From positions 244,973,503-245,037,502 of the forward strand of contig NC_133661.1 of assembly GCF_037893015.1 (NCBI RefSeq): 64,000 bases of DNA, written 5' to 3'. This stretch comes from Macrotis lagotis. Lineage: Eukaryota > Chordata > Mammalia > Peramelemorphia > Peramelidae. Under the pieces are notes generated by a model that saw only the letters and a program-made list of their open reading frames with translations, ran no database searches and was not told where the DNA came from. Positions 10,898 through 21,639 of this stretch are shown here, piece after piece. The stretch's first letter is position 1; each line of letters starts with the position of its first letter. Position numbers and translations under genes: made by a program.

Positions 10898-11929
10898 ATG
10901 AGCAAGCAGAGAAACAAAAAGAAGACTATTGAGAAATATTTTGCAAATGAGCCCAAGAAGGGCCAAAATACTCAGTCTGAAGATGAGGAAGCACAAGCTC
11001 CTGCATCTAAAGACTCCAAGAAAAACAGAAATGGGGCTCAGGCTATGACAGACCTCAAAAAACACTTTGCAAATCAATTGAGGGAGTTGGAAGAAAAACT
11101 GGGAAAAGAAAGGAGAGAGATGCAGGAAAAACATGAAAATGAAGTCAGCAGCTTAGTCAAGGAAATCCAAAAAAATGCTGAAGAAAATAGCATGCTAAAA
11201 ACCAGCTTAGGTCAAATGGATAAAACAGTTCAAAAAGTTATTGAGGAGAAGAATGCTTTAAAAAGCAAAATTGGCCAGATGGGAAAAAAGATAAGACAAC
11301 TCTCTGAGGAGAACAAATCCTTCAGACAAAGAATAGAATTCAGGGAGATTGATGAATTTACCAGAAATCAGGAATCAATACTTCAAAACCAAAAAAATGA
11401 AAAATTAGAAGAAAATGTGAAATATCTCATTGAAAAAACAACTGATATGGAAAACAGACTTAGGAAAGATAATTTAAAAATTATTGGAATACTTGAAAGT
11501 CATGATCAGGAAAAGAGCCTTGACATCATTTTCAAAGAATTACTACAGGAAAATTGCCCTGATATTCTAGAAGCAGAGGGCAAAATAGAAATGGAGAGAA
11601 TCCACCGATCCCCCAGAGAAAGAGATCCCAAAAAACAAACCCCTAGGAATATTATAGCCAAGTTCCAGAACTCCCAAGTCAAAGAGAAAATATTACAAGC
11701 AGCCAGAAGGACACAGTTCAAATATCGAGGAGCTGCAGTCAGGATCACACAGGACTTAGCAGCAGCTACATTGGAAGCTCATAGGGCTTGGAATACAATG
11801 TACCAGAAGGCAAAAGAGCTCAGAATGCAGCCAAGAATGAACTACCCAGCAAGTCTGAATGTCCTCTTCCAGGGAAAAAGATGGACTTTCAATGAACCAG
11901 GGGAATTTCAAAGGCTCCTTTTGGAATAG
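10898..11929 (+). CDS. HAL1 ORF1p, L1 ORF1-like RNA-binding protein (nearly complete)
   Basis: 343 codons from MSKQRNKKKTIEKYF. This ATG is chosen because the other HAL1 copies (1553, 23509) begin identically there; an upstream in-frame ATG at 10784 lies in 5' UTR sequence. Residues 2-48 are basic and polar; about 52-185 form a heptad-rich coiled coil (repeats such as SLGQMDK and KIGQMGK) expected to trimerise; about 190-270 form the RRM-like domain (DNLKIIG at 191); about 271-343 form the C-terminal domain with FKYRGAAVRITQDLAA and FQGKRWTF. The protein would bind and chaperone element RNA in a cytoplasmic RNP. A TGG-to-TAG change at 11927 ends it 27 codons before the family stop (TGA at 12008), so the C-terminal tail is lost. 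Confidence 0.85.
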   Translation: MSKQRNKKKTIEKYFANEPKKGQNTQSEDEEAQAPASKDSKKNRNGAQAMTDLKKHFANQLRELEEKLGKERREMQEKHENEVSSLVKEIQKNAEENSMLKTSLGQMDKTVQKVIEEKNALKSKIGQMGKKIRQLSEENKSFRQRIEFREIDEFTRNQESILQNQKNEKLEENVKYLIEKTTDMENRLRKDNLKIIGILESHDQEKSLDIIFKELLQENCPDILEAEGKIEMERIHRSPRERDPKKQTPRNIIAKFQNSQVKEKILQAARRTQFKYRGAAVRITQDLAAATLEAHRAWNTMYQKAKELRMQPRMNYPASLNVLFQGKRWTFNEPGEFQRLLLE

Positions 11930-12480
11930 CCAAAGTTGAACAGAAGGTTTGATCTTCAGATACAGGACTCAGGTGAAGCATGGAGATTGGAGGAGAGGGG
12001 GGAAATATGAGGGACTTAATGAGGATGAACTCCATGTATTCCTACATAGAAAAATGACACTGATAATACTCATATGAACCTTCTCAGTTAATAGAGCAGG
12101 TAGAGAGAGCTTTTATAGTTGAAGCACAGGAGAAAGCTGAATTTGAAGATAAAATATGGTGTAAAAATGGAGTCAATAGGGAAAAAAGGGAAATGGAATG
12201 GGAGAAAGAAAAAGGAGAGGGGGAATAGTCCAAGATATTTCACATAAGATTTTTTTTATTACAATGAGCTATTGCAATGATATGGAAGGGGGGAGGCAAG
12301 GGGGAATGAGGGAAACTTTGCTCTCATCAGAGATGGCTAGGAGAGGAAACAGCAAATATACTCAATGGGGTATAGACATCTGGAGTAAGAAGGAGGGGGT
12401 AGCAGGGGGAAGGGGTGGGGATGTGAATAAAGGAGGAGAGGATGGACCATGGGGGGAAAGTGGCCAGATATAACACATTT

Positions 12481-12637
12481 TCTTTCTTACTTCTTGCAAG
12501 GGGATGGGAATGGAAGGCCTGCCCAGGACCACAGGACCAGGTGGATTCTGGGCCTAAGGGGTGGTATGGGGGCTCAAAGGCTTCTTGGCCCAAAGGACCA
12601 GGGATCTGTCTGCTGCGCCACTCAGCAACCCTACAGC
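12481..12637 (-). mobile_element. Captured antisense SINE, HAL1 3' UTR module 1
   Basis: The reverse complement shows a SINE-like head (GCTGAGTGGCGCAGCAGACAG), then TGTGGTCCTGGGCAGGCC for the usual TGTGGCCTTGGGCAAGCC, and CCTTGCAAGAA at the tail. The middle is degenerate and the B box is lost. It is present at the same place in the copies at 23140, 39326 and 42073, so it belongs to the subfamily and is not a private insertion. Confidence 0.75.
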
Positions 12638-12841
12638 AGAGTCATAGTGAAAGGAGAGAAAAAATAGATTACACAGTAGTGGAGAAATAAGAAAGGAGGG
12701 AGTTGCGATCAGCAATGGCAACATTGGAAAAATATGGAAATAACTTTTGTGATGGAATTATCATAAAGAATGAGATCCACCCATGACAGAGTTGTTGGTG
12801 TTGGAACAAAGACTCAAGCCCATTTTTTGTTATTATTATTT

Positions 12842-12981
12842 GGGGGAGGGTGCAGGATGGAGGGGCTGGATGGCCTGCCTGGGGCCACATAGCGGGGTGA
12901 TCTTTGGGTATCTGGGGCCGGATTTGGACCCGGGTGCTTCTGGCTCAAGGGCCAATGCTCTGTCTGCCACCCAGCCACCCC
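12842..12981 (-). mobile_element. Captured antisense SINE, HAL1 3' UTR module 2
   Basis: The reverse complement starts GGGGTGGCTGGGTGGCAGAC and has a clear B box GGGTCCAAATCC and CTATGTGGCCCCAGGCAGGCC. Its A-tail equivalent is the TTTTTTGTTATTATTATT tract just before it on the plus strand. Confidence 0.8.
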
Positions 12982-13028
12982 TACTATTATTACTATTTTA
13001 TTTTATTTTGGGTCTTTTTTTGCTTTCT

Positions 13029-13178
13029 TTTTTTTTTGGTTTTTGCAGAGCAGTGGGCATCAGGTGGCTTGCATGTCACACGGCTGGGTGATTCTTGGGG
13101 TTATGAGACTGGATGTGGACTCGGGTGCTTGTGGCTCCAGGGCTGGTGCTTCATCCATTGAGCCACCTGGCCATACCT
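13029..13178 (-). mobile_element. Captured antisense SINE, HAL1 3' UTR module 3
   Basis: The reverse complement has GCCAGGTGGCTCAATGGATG, AGCACCAGCCCTGGAGCC, a decayed B box GAGTCCACATCC and CAGCCGTGTGAC, and ends CTCTGCAAAAACC plus A-run. It is separated from module 2 by a T/ATT-rich tract. Confidence 0.8.
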
Positions 13179-14085
13179 ACAATTATTACTATTATTATTT
13201 TTTTATTTTAATTTTTTTTCCTCTCCCCTTTACTTTTTTTGCCCAAACAAGTCTATCTATATTCATGGGGGAGGAGGGGTATTTTGTTTACTTGTAAACA
13301 AGAATATTTTATTAATGTAAAAAAACATTTGTACAAAATGAGAACAAAAAATAAATTAAAAAAAAATGAATAGATGAAAAAAAAAAGAAAGAAAGAAATC
13401 CGAACCAGGAAACCCAGAAAGAAAAGCCTGGAGAGGAACACTTACCTCAGGATTTGTCTCCCGCAGCAGCCTTGGCTGAGTACCGAGGGGTGGGTCTGGG
13501 CTCCGAGGGAGGAACAGCCCGGGATCAGCCAGATTAACAGCTGAATTGGAACCGGGAGTCTGAGGGCCTGGGAGCCGGACCTGCTGGATCAGTGGTGAGG
13601 CTGGACGAAGGGGGGCTTGGGTCTGCGGGGAAGCAGAGGCACGGGTGTTGGTGCAGTGCCCCTGAAGCTTGGGGAAGGGGCTGCAGGGAGAGGTCTGGTG
13701 CAGGAGAACTGCGGACACCATCCCTGGGCTCCTCAGGTCTGAGAAACTCTGAGTCCACACCTCCATTACACTGAAGACTCCTCCAAAACAAGCAATTGCA
13801 AACTACTTCTGCCTTAGGCCCAGGTGTGTGAGCAAAAGAACCAGCCCAGCTGAGGAATCACCTCAGGCCAGGGTAAAGCCCACCACTGATTGAAGGCAAA
13901 AGAATTCAATAGCTCCCATTCCTTCCCTCAAGCAAAGGGAGAAGGCCTTGAAACCAAGGTCACAGACACTCCAGAGAAATCAAACAGCACCTCCTACTGG
14001 CAAGCCAGAAAAACTGCACTCAGTAAAGCCTTTGGCAATCCCAAACCCAGGTGAACCAACCCCCCCAACTCAAGGTCTTAACATA

Positions 14086-15122
14086 ATGAAGAAGGGTCAG
14101 CGGAAAGGTGGATCCATAGAAAAATTCTTGGAAGGGAAAGACCCCAACTCAGAGACACCTGGAACCTCTGAGGAGAATACAATCTGGTCTCCAGCACAGA
14201 AAGACTTCCTTGAAGAAATAAGGAAGGAGCTTAAAAATTTGGGAGAGACAATTAATACCTTACAACAAGAAAACAAAACCTTAGAAAGTACAATTGGACA
14301 AACACAAAAGGAGAATAAATCTCTCAGATCCTCAAATGAGCAAATGCAAAAAGAAATTAATTCTCTCAAAACCTCAATTGGTCAAATGGAAAGCTCTTTC
14401 AAAAGTAGAATTGAACAATTGGAAAAGGAGTTATAAAAGGTTAATGAAGAAAACTACTCCCCTCAAAAAAGAACGGAGTCTACAGAAACTACTGACTCCA
14501 TGAGACAGCAAGAGTCAGTTCAACAAAATTGAAAAATAGAAAAAATAGAAGCAAATGTAAAATACCTCATCAACAAAACCACTGACCTCGAGAATAGATG
14601 GAGGAGGGGCAACCTGAAAATTATAGGACTTCCTGAAAACTTTGAAGAGAAAAAAAGCCTGGACTTAATATTACAGGATGTAGTGATGGAAAACTGCCCT
14701 GATATCATGGAATCGGAGGGCAAAGTAGTTATTGAAAGAGTACATCGATCCCCACCAGAAAAAGATCCTAAAATGAAAATACCAAGGAATGTTGTGGCCA
14801 AACTCCAGAACTATCAGATATAAGAGAAAATCCTGAAAGCAGCCAGAAAGAAACAATTTAAATATCAAGGAGCCACAGGAAGGATCACACAGGACCTGGC
14901 TGCATCAACTTTAAGGGATCGAAGGGCCTGGAACGAGATATTTCGAAGAACATGGGAGCTTGAAATGCAGCCAAGAATCTACTTTCCTGCAAAGCTGAGC
15001 CTTCTCTTCCAGGGAAAAATATGGACATTTAACAAAATGGAAAAATTCCAAAAATTTCTGATGAAAAGACCAGAGCTAAACAGAAAATTTGGACATCAAA
15101 TAGGAGGTTCAAGAGACACATG
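14086..15122 (+). pseudogene. L1 ORF1 (RNA-binding protein), broken
   Basis: Starts MKKGQRKGGSIEKFLEG. The upstream in-frame ATG at 13948 is probably 5' UTR because the HAL1 relatives start at this equivalent point. The coiled coil is clear (TLQQENKTLESTIGQTQKEN, repeated SIGQM-type heptads). The first frame stops at 14434-14436. Homology continues in another frame through NLKIIGLPENFEEK, ERVHRSPPEKDPK and PAKLSLLFQGKIWTF, ending about 15102-15122. There is at least one frameshift plus in-frame stops. The N-terminal half differs greatly from HAL1 ORF1p, while the RRM and C-terminal parts are alike. Confidence 0.88.
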
Positions 15123-15924
15123 AAAAGGTAAAAAAGGGGGGGCGGTAAAAGAAAAAAAATGCAATCCAGTAAGTTGAAACTGGCTATATCCCAGCATGGG
15201 GGGGGGGGGGGGAGAAGAGACTCTCATAAATCCTGAGAAATGTAACTCTAACACAGAGAATATACCGAGCCAGAAATGATGGACATCCATGACCTATCCA
15301 TGACACTGCTATCTAATGGGATGTAACTGGCTTTAACCCCACTTGGGAGAAAGACTCTAATGACTCTCAGGAATTTTGACTCTATTCAATAGAATATACT
15401 GAACTAGAAGGGACAGACACTCAGAATTTTCTATGACATAGAATGATCTAAAAAAATGCACTACCTCCCTAAAAAAGGGGGACAGGAAAGAGACGGGAGG
15501 AGGGAGGGGATTGAATGGGACAAATCTCATTACACTAAGAGGTACAAAAAACCTATGGTAATAGGGGGGAAGAAGGGAGCAGAGGAGAAACACTGGAATC
15601 TTCTTCTCATCAGACTTGGCTTAAAGTCAAGCTTATAACTTAAAAAACTTATAAAAATCTAACCTTTCAAGTATCAAAAGGGGAAAAGGGGGAGGGGGGA
15701 TGTAGAAAGGGAAGGGGAGTGGGGGAAATAAGGGGAAATAACAAAAGGAAGGGAAGGGAAAAAGGAAAAAAGGGAAAGGGGAAAGAAAGGGGAGGGTGTG
15801 ATATAAGAGGGCAAACACTGAAGGGGGTGGTATTCAAAAACAAAATATTGGGGAATATGGATAAAAGGGGTGGAAAGGGGGAAAATATAAACAGAGGGAA
15901 GATAGCACAGAGGGCAATAAAGAA
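15123..15924 (+). other. L1 inter-ORF spacer, long and purine-rich
   Basis: About 800 bases lie between ORF1 and ORF2, against about 60 in human L1. It includes a G-run at 15199-15212 and a nearly pure A/G tract at about 15668-15800 with many GGG/GGGG groups, so it has triplex and G-quadruplex potential. No frame in it resembles a protein. Confidence 0.75.
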
Positions 15925-18900
15925 TTAGTAATCATAACCTTGAATGTAATGGGAGGAACTCTCCCTTAAAACATAAGCAAATAGCAGAGTGGATTAAAAA
16001 CCAGAATCCTACAATATGCTGCTTACAAGAAACTCATTTGAAACAGAGAGATACATATAGAGTAAAGGTAAAAGGTAGGAGCAAAATACACTTTGCTTCA
16101 GCTGAAGTAAAAAAAGCAGGGATGGCAATCCTTATCTCAGACAAAGCAGCAGCAAAAATAGATAATGTTAAAAGAAATAAGGAAGGAAACTTTATCCTCC
16201 TAAAAGGTACCATAGACAATAAAGTCATTTCAATATTGAATATATATGCACCCAGTGGGACAGCACCCAAATTCTTAGAGGAGAAGCTGAAAGAATAACA
16301 GGAAGACATAGACAGCAAAACTCTACTAGTAGGAGACCTCAACCTCCTGCTATCAGATCTAGATAAATTGAACCATAAAACAAACAAGAAAGAAATTAGG
16401 GAGGTAAATAGATTGTTAGAAAAATTAGACAGGGTAGACTTATGGAGGAAACTGAATGGGGATAGGAAGGAATATACCTTTTTCTCTGCAGTACATGGAA
16501 CTTATACAAAAATTGACCATGTACTAGGACATAAAAACCTAATGATCAACTGCAGAAAGGCAGAAATAGTGAATACATCTTTCTCAGACCACAATGCAAT
16601 AAAAGTCATATGCAATACTCGGCCAAGGAGATATAGACCAAGAGCAAATTGGAAACTGAATAACCTCATCTTAAAAAATGAGTGGACCAAAAAACAAATT
16701 ATAGAAAGAATCAACCATTTTATCCTAGATAATGATAATAATGAAACAACATACCAAAACCTATGGGATTCATTCAAAGCAACTCTCAGGGGATATATTA
16801 TAGCTCTAAATGCATATATGAATAAATTGGAGAAAGAGGAAATCAATGAACTAAACATGCAACTAAAAAAATTTGAGAAAGAACAAATCAAAAATCCCCA
16901 ATCAAATACCAAATTAGAAATTTTAAAAATCAAAGGAGAAATTAATAAAATTGAAAGCAAAAAAAACTATTGAATTAATAAATAAAACCAAAAGTTGGTA
17001 TTATGAAAAAACCAATAAAATTGATAAACCTCTGGTCAATTTGATTTAAAAAAAGAAAGAAGAAAACCAAATTGCTAGTATTATAAATGAAAAAGGTGAA
17101 CTCACCACCAATGAGGAGGGAAATTAAAGTAATAATTCAAAATTATTTTGCCCAACTTTATGCCAATAAATTTGATAATCTAAGTGAAATGGATGAATAT
17201 TTACAAAAATATAAGTTGCCCAGGTTAAATGAAGAAGAGATTAAATACATGAACAACCCTATCTCAGAAAAAGAAATTCAACAAGCCATTAGTGAACTCC
17301 CTAAAAAAAAAAATCTCCAGGGCCTGATGGATTCACAAGTGAATTCTACCAAAGATTTAAGGAACAATTGGTTCCAATCCTATATAAACTCTTTAGAAAA
17401 ATAGGGAAAGATGGAACTCTGCCTAAGTCTTTCTATGAAACCAATATGGTACTGCTACCTAAACCAGGAAGAGTTAAAACAGAGAAAGAAAATTATAGAC
17501 CTATTTCCCTCATGAATATAGATACAAAAATCCTAAATAAAATCTTAGCAAAACGACTACAAGTCATCACTAGGATAATACATTATGATCAAGTAGCATT
17601 TATTCCAGGAATGCAGGGTTGGTTCAATATTAGGAAAATGTTAGTATACTCAATTATATCAATAACAAACCTATCAGAAATCATATGATCATATCAATAG
17701 ATGCTGAAAAAGCTTTTGACAAAATACAGCATCCATTCCTATTAAAAACACTAGAGAGTGTAGGAATAAATGGACTGTTCCTTAAAATAATTAGTAGTTT
17801 CTATCTGAAACCATCAACAAGCATTATACTCAATGGGGAGAGGCTAGAGGCATTCCCAATAAGATCAGGGGTTAAACAAGGGTGCCCATTATCACCACCA
17901 CTATTCAATATTGTATTAGAAATGTTAGCATCAGCAATTAGAGAAGAAAAAAAAATTAAAAGAATTAGAATTGGGAAGGAAGAGACAAAACTCTCACTAT
18001 TCTCAGATGACATGATGGTCTACCTAGAGAATCCCAAGAAATCATCTAAAAAACTACTGGAAACAATTAGCAATTTTAGCAAAGTTGCAGGTTATAAAAT
18101 AAACCCCCATAAATCCTCAACTTTCCTATATATGACTAGCAAGAAATAGCAGGAAGAGCTAGAAAGAGAAATTCCATTCAAAGTAACCTCAGACAGTGTA
18201 AAATATTTGGGAGTCTATTTGCCAAGACAGACTCAGAATCCTTTTGAAAACAATTATAAAACACTTCTCACACAAATTAAATCAGATTTAAATAACTGGG
18301 CAAATATCAACTGCTCATGGATAGGTAGAGCTAATATAATAAAAATGACAATTCTACCAAAACTAAACTATCTGTTTAGTGCCCTACTAATCAAAATTCC
18401 AAAAAATTACTTTAATGAGTTAGAAAAAATTGTAAGTAAATTCATATGGAGAAATAAAAAGTCAAGAATTGCCAGGAGCTTAATGAAAAAAAATGCAAAT
18501 GAAGGTGGCTTAGTACTACCCAATCTAAAATTATATTATAAAGCATCAGTCATCAAAACTGTTTGGTATTGGCTAAGAAATACAGTGGTGGACCAGTGCA
18601 ATAGACTAGGTGTAAAAGCAGGAGAGGATTATAGTAATCTGCTGTTTGATAAACCCAAAGAGTCATGCTATTGGGATAAAAACTCCCTCTTTGAAAAAAA
18701 ACTGCTGGGATAATTGGAAGTCAGTATGGAAGAAACTTAGATTAGACCAGCACCTCACACCCTTTACCAAGATAAGATCCAAATGGTTACAGGACATAGA
18801 CATAAAAAAAAATACTATAAGCAAATTAGAAGATCAAGGACTAGTCTACCTGTCAGATCTATGGAAAGGGGAACAGTTTATGACTAAGGAAGAGTTGGAG

Positions 18901-19722
18901 AACATCACTAAAAACCAATTAGATTATTTCAATTACATTAAATTAAAAAGCTTTTGCACAGATAAAACCCATGTAATCAAGATCAAAAGAAAAGTAGTAA
19001 ATTGGGAAACAATCTTTACAACTAATGATTCTGACAAAGGACTCATTTCTAAAATATACAGAGAACTGAGTCATATTTTTAAAACACAAAGCCATTCCCC
19101 AATTGACAAATGGTCAAAGGATATGCAAAGGCAATTTACAGATGAGGAGATCACAGCAATCCATAGCCATATGAAAAAATACTCTAAATCATTAATTATT
19201 AGAGAAATGCAAATTAAAGTTTCTCTGAGGTACCACCTCATACCACTCAGATTGGCCAGTATGACCAGGAAGGATAATGATCATTGTTGGAAGAGCTGTG
19301 GGAAATCTGGGACACTATTACACTGTTGGTGGAGCTGTGAACTCATCCAACCTTTCTGGAGAGCTATTTGGAACTATGCCCAAAGGGCAACAAAAATGTG
19401 CATACCCTTTGACCCAGCAATACCACTACTGGGTCTATACCCTGAAGAGATGAGGAAAAAGGGTAAAAACATTACTTGTACAAAAATATTTATAGCAGCC
19501 CTGTTTGTGGTGGCAAACAATTGGAAATCCAGTAAATGTCCTTCAATTGGGGAATGGTTTAGCAAACAGTGGTATATGTATGTCATGGAATACTATTGTT
19601 CTATTAGAAACCAGGAGTGACGGGATTTCAGGGAAACCTGGAGGGATTTGCATGACCTGATGCTGAGTGAGATGAGCAGAACCAGAAAAACACTGTATGC
19701 CCTAACAGCAACATGGGAGTGA
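15925..19722 (+). pseudogene. L1 ORF2 (endonuclease-reverse transcriptase), broken
   Basis: APE-type endonuclease: ITLNVMG at 15931, CLQETHL near 16020, VGDLN near 16330, KIDHVLGHKN near 16510 and SDHNAIKV near 16587 mark the usual Asn, Glu, Asp/Asn and Asp-His catalytic positions. Reverse transcriptase: [17 protein letters not shown] near 17490, [12 protein letters not shown] near 17703, VKQGCPLSP near 17872, and the catalytic box as FSDD (usually FADD) near 18003. C-terminal knuckle: CWKSCGKSGTLLHCWWSC at 19285, a CX3CX7HX4C. The protein would nick DNA and reverse-transcribe L1, HAL1 and SINE RNA. It falls in at least five frame segments with extra stops (for example 16296, 16971 and 18147), so it is dead. 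Confidence 0.92.
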
Positions 19723-20108
19723 TGTTCAACCTAGAAGGACTTGCTCATTCCATCAGTGCAACAATTGGGAACAATTTTGGGCTGTCTGAAAAGGAGAGTG
19801 CCATCTGTATCCAGATAAGGAGCCGTGGAGTTTGAACAAAGTAGAAGGACTATTCCCTTTAATTTGGGGGAAAAAAAAAAACAAATGTCTTATTGGCTGA
19901 TCTGGTTACCTCTGAGAATTCTGTTCTTATTAAGGAAATGATTTCTCTCTCATCACACCCAATTTGGATCAAAGTACAACATGGAAACAAAGTAAAGACT
20001 GATAGAGTGCTATCTGTGGGGTGGGGGTGGGGGAAGGGAAGCAAGATTGGGGGAAAATTGTAAAACTCAAATAATATCTTTAATAAAAATAAAAAAATTA
20101 AAATAAAT
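19723..20108 (+). other. L1 3' UTR and tail
   Basis: Contains CACACCCAATTTGGATC, AACATGGAAACAAAGTAAAG, a G-rich run at 20018-20056 and a short A-rich tail before the TSD. The same block marks every L1 3' end in this window (9600-9800, 33960-34070, 35640-35730, 37185-37330, 39115-39250 and others). Confidence 0.85.
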
Positions 20109-20124
20109 AAATAATAGGGAGGGA

Positions 20125-20609
20125 AACAATATTAGAAAAGATGGAGGCATGACACTCTGGTATAAAAGAGATTTATCTACCCTACAGATGGGATATGAAT
20201 CTGAGTCCTTATTAGGAATCTTAGAAACTGTAGTTCTCAAGGGCCCCAAAGAGAAATAGGTTATAATGATGTCTAATCAGGGGGCAAACTTCTCATAGCA
20301 CATAGGAATTGGAATTGCTCTGATAGAGTAGAATAAGGAAATACTAGAAGACAGACCAATGGTCTTTAATAAGGCAGTAGCTCAAAAAGGAAGAATCATT
20401 AATTCATCAATTAATTCATCTTCCATTATGTCAAACCCATGTTCCCCTATTCATGATTCCAATATGTAAGCTCAGGGACTCAGCAATTATACCCTGATCT
20501 ATTATAAGCAAGACTAAAACAAGAGCAGATAATTTACCTGGTGAATAAAAATGGGCATTGATGTGGCTAGAGTTTCCTCATTCATCACAATAATTACTGA
20601 AGTAACTAT
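20125..20609. other. No recognised feature
   Basis: Unique-looking DNA between the L1 and a SINE; no convincing frame or repeat. Confidence 0.4.
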
Positions 20610-20770
20610 GCGGGCAGCTAGGTGACATAGTGGATAAAGCACCGGCCCTGGAGTCAGGAGTACCTGGGTTCAAATCTATTCTGAGACACTTAATAATTAC
20701 CTAGCCGTGTGGCCTTGGGCAAGCCACTTAACCCCATTTGCCTTACAAAAAAAAAAAAACCTAAAAAAAA
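20610..20770 (+). mobile_element. Marsupial SINE
   Basis: Near-consensus from GGGCAGCTAGGTGACATAG to a tail with two A-runs split by CCT. A short TSD AAGTAACT is seen on both sides (about 20600 and 20771). Confidence 0.92.
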
Positions 20771-21065
20771 AAGTAACTCTACATAGAAGTATAGCCAAAT
20801 TATTTCTTTCACAAAGACTCATGAGTCTAGTAACATAGTAAACTCTACCTTCCTAATATTCATTTATTTTAACCTGCAAATTTCAGAAATTTTGCCTCTT
20901 AAGTTTCTTTTATAATTAATAATATAATTTGTATCATTTTATTAAAATGTTATTGTCAATTATAAATATTTTGCATTTTAAATGTTTTTATTTCATCCAT
21001 ATTAGGCAAAAGTCTCTGGAGAATGTCACTGGTTAGTTAGGAATTCTTAGAATTTAAATAATATC

Positions 21066-21225
21066 AGGGCGGCTAGGTGGCACACTAGATAGAGCACTGA
21101 CCCTGAAGTCAGGAGTACCTGAGTTCAAATCCGGTCTCAGACACTTAATAATTACCTAGCTGTGTAGCCTTGGGCAAGCCACTTAACCCCATTTGCCTTG
21201 TAAAAAAAAACCTAAAAAAAAAAAG
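21066..21225 (+). mobile_element. Marsupial SINE
   Basis: Full-length copy with a perfect 16-bp TSD GAATTTAAATAATATC at 21050-21065 and 21226-21241. Confidence 0.95.
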
Positions 21226-21484
21226 GAATTTAAATAATATCCAAACACTAAAAATTTGCCTCAGTGAAGACTCACTGAACTATATGAGAGGAGATTTATA
21301 ATTATAATGTAATTAATAATTTCATCTTCAATAAAATTCCATAAAAGAACAAAGCAATCCATATAGTAACAGGGTCAATTTTGCCCTACACTATACAAAC
21401 TCTTTGTTACATCCATTTATGTCTAGCAGACAGTACAATAAGCATCAGCTAGGAATTTGGGAGAAATATCAGAATTCTCCAAAA

Positions 21485-21612
21485 CCACATTTGCCCTACC
21501 CATGTGGTAACAGAAGTGTCACCTCTTGAGATTGCTGTGAGAGTCAAATAAGATACTCATTATAAAATCAAGTTAAAAACTAAATAAATATCCACTATAA
21601 TTACTACTGCTG
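21485..21612 (+). mobile_element. MIR/THER 3' part (probable)
   Basis: CACCTCTTGAGATTGCTGTGAGAGTCAAATAAG resembles the 'ggttgttgtgaggatcaaatgag' part of MIR-type SINEs. Confidence 0.45.
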
Positions 21613-21639
21613 GTCCTACTCTCTTGGCTGTTATTGCTA

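Larger units (their letters stand above)
10151..13391 (+). mobile_element. HAL1, young full-length copy nested in L1 5' UTR
   Basis: Flanked by the 12-bp TSD AAAGAAATCCGA (10139-10150 and 13392-13403), which is L1 5' UTR sequence. The insertion point CTCTT/AAAAG fits L1 endonuclease. The 5' UTR (10151-10897) starts GGTGGCAGAGCCAAGATTGC. ORF1 is at 10898-11929 and no ORF2 follows. The 1.4-kb 3' UTR holds three antisense SINE-derived modules. It needs L1 ORF2p in trans. The 3' UTR differs from the copy at 23140 by only two substitutions and one indel across 12001-12480, so both are young. Confidence 0.93.
10051..20108 (+). mobile_element. Full-length L1, interrupted by HAL1, decayed
   Basis: Bounded by a perfect 16-bp TSD AAATAATAGGGAGGGA at 10035-10050 and 20109-20124. 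The 5' end reads CTTCCGGCTAAGATGGCGG. The 5' UTR is split by a HAL1 at 10151-13391 and resumes at 13404. ORF1 starts at 14086, followed by an unusually long purine-rich spacer (about 15123-15924). ORF2 (endonuclease, reverse transcriptase, Cys-rich end) runs to about 19722, then a 3' UTR with a G-rich stretch at 20018-20056 and an A-rich tail. Without the HAL1 the element is about 6.8 kb. Both ORFs are broken, so it is not autonomous now. Confidence 0.95.

Noticed and set aside
12783-13161. Frames of about 85-100 codons with Tyr and Phe runs
   Set aside because: They translate the captured antisense SINE modules and TTA/ATT tracts of the HAL1 3' UTR; the same frames recur at 25450-25917 and 43403-43749 because the element recurs.
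13356-13791. GC-rich frames on both strands (up to 136 codons) that might look like an exon or CpG-island promoter of a host gene
   Set aside because: The stretch is the resumed L1 5' UTR between the HAL1 3' TSD and ORF1; no splice or family evidence.
15668-15800. Lys/Gly/Arg-rich frames over the purine tract
   Set aside because: Low-complexity translation of the L1 inter-ORF spacer.
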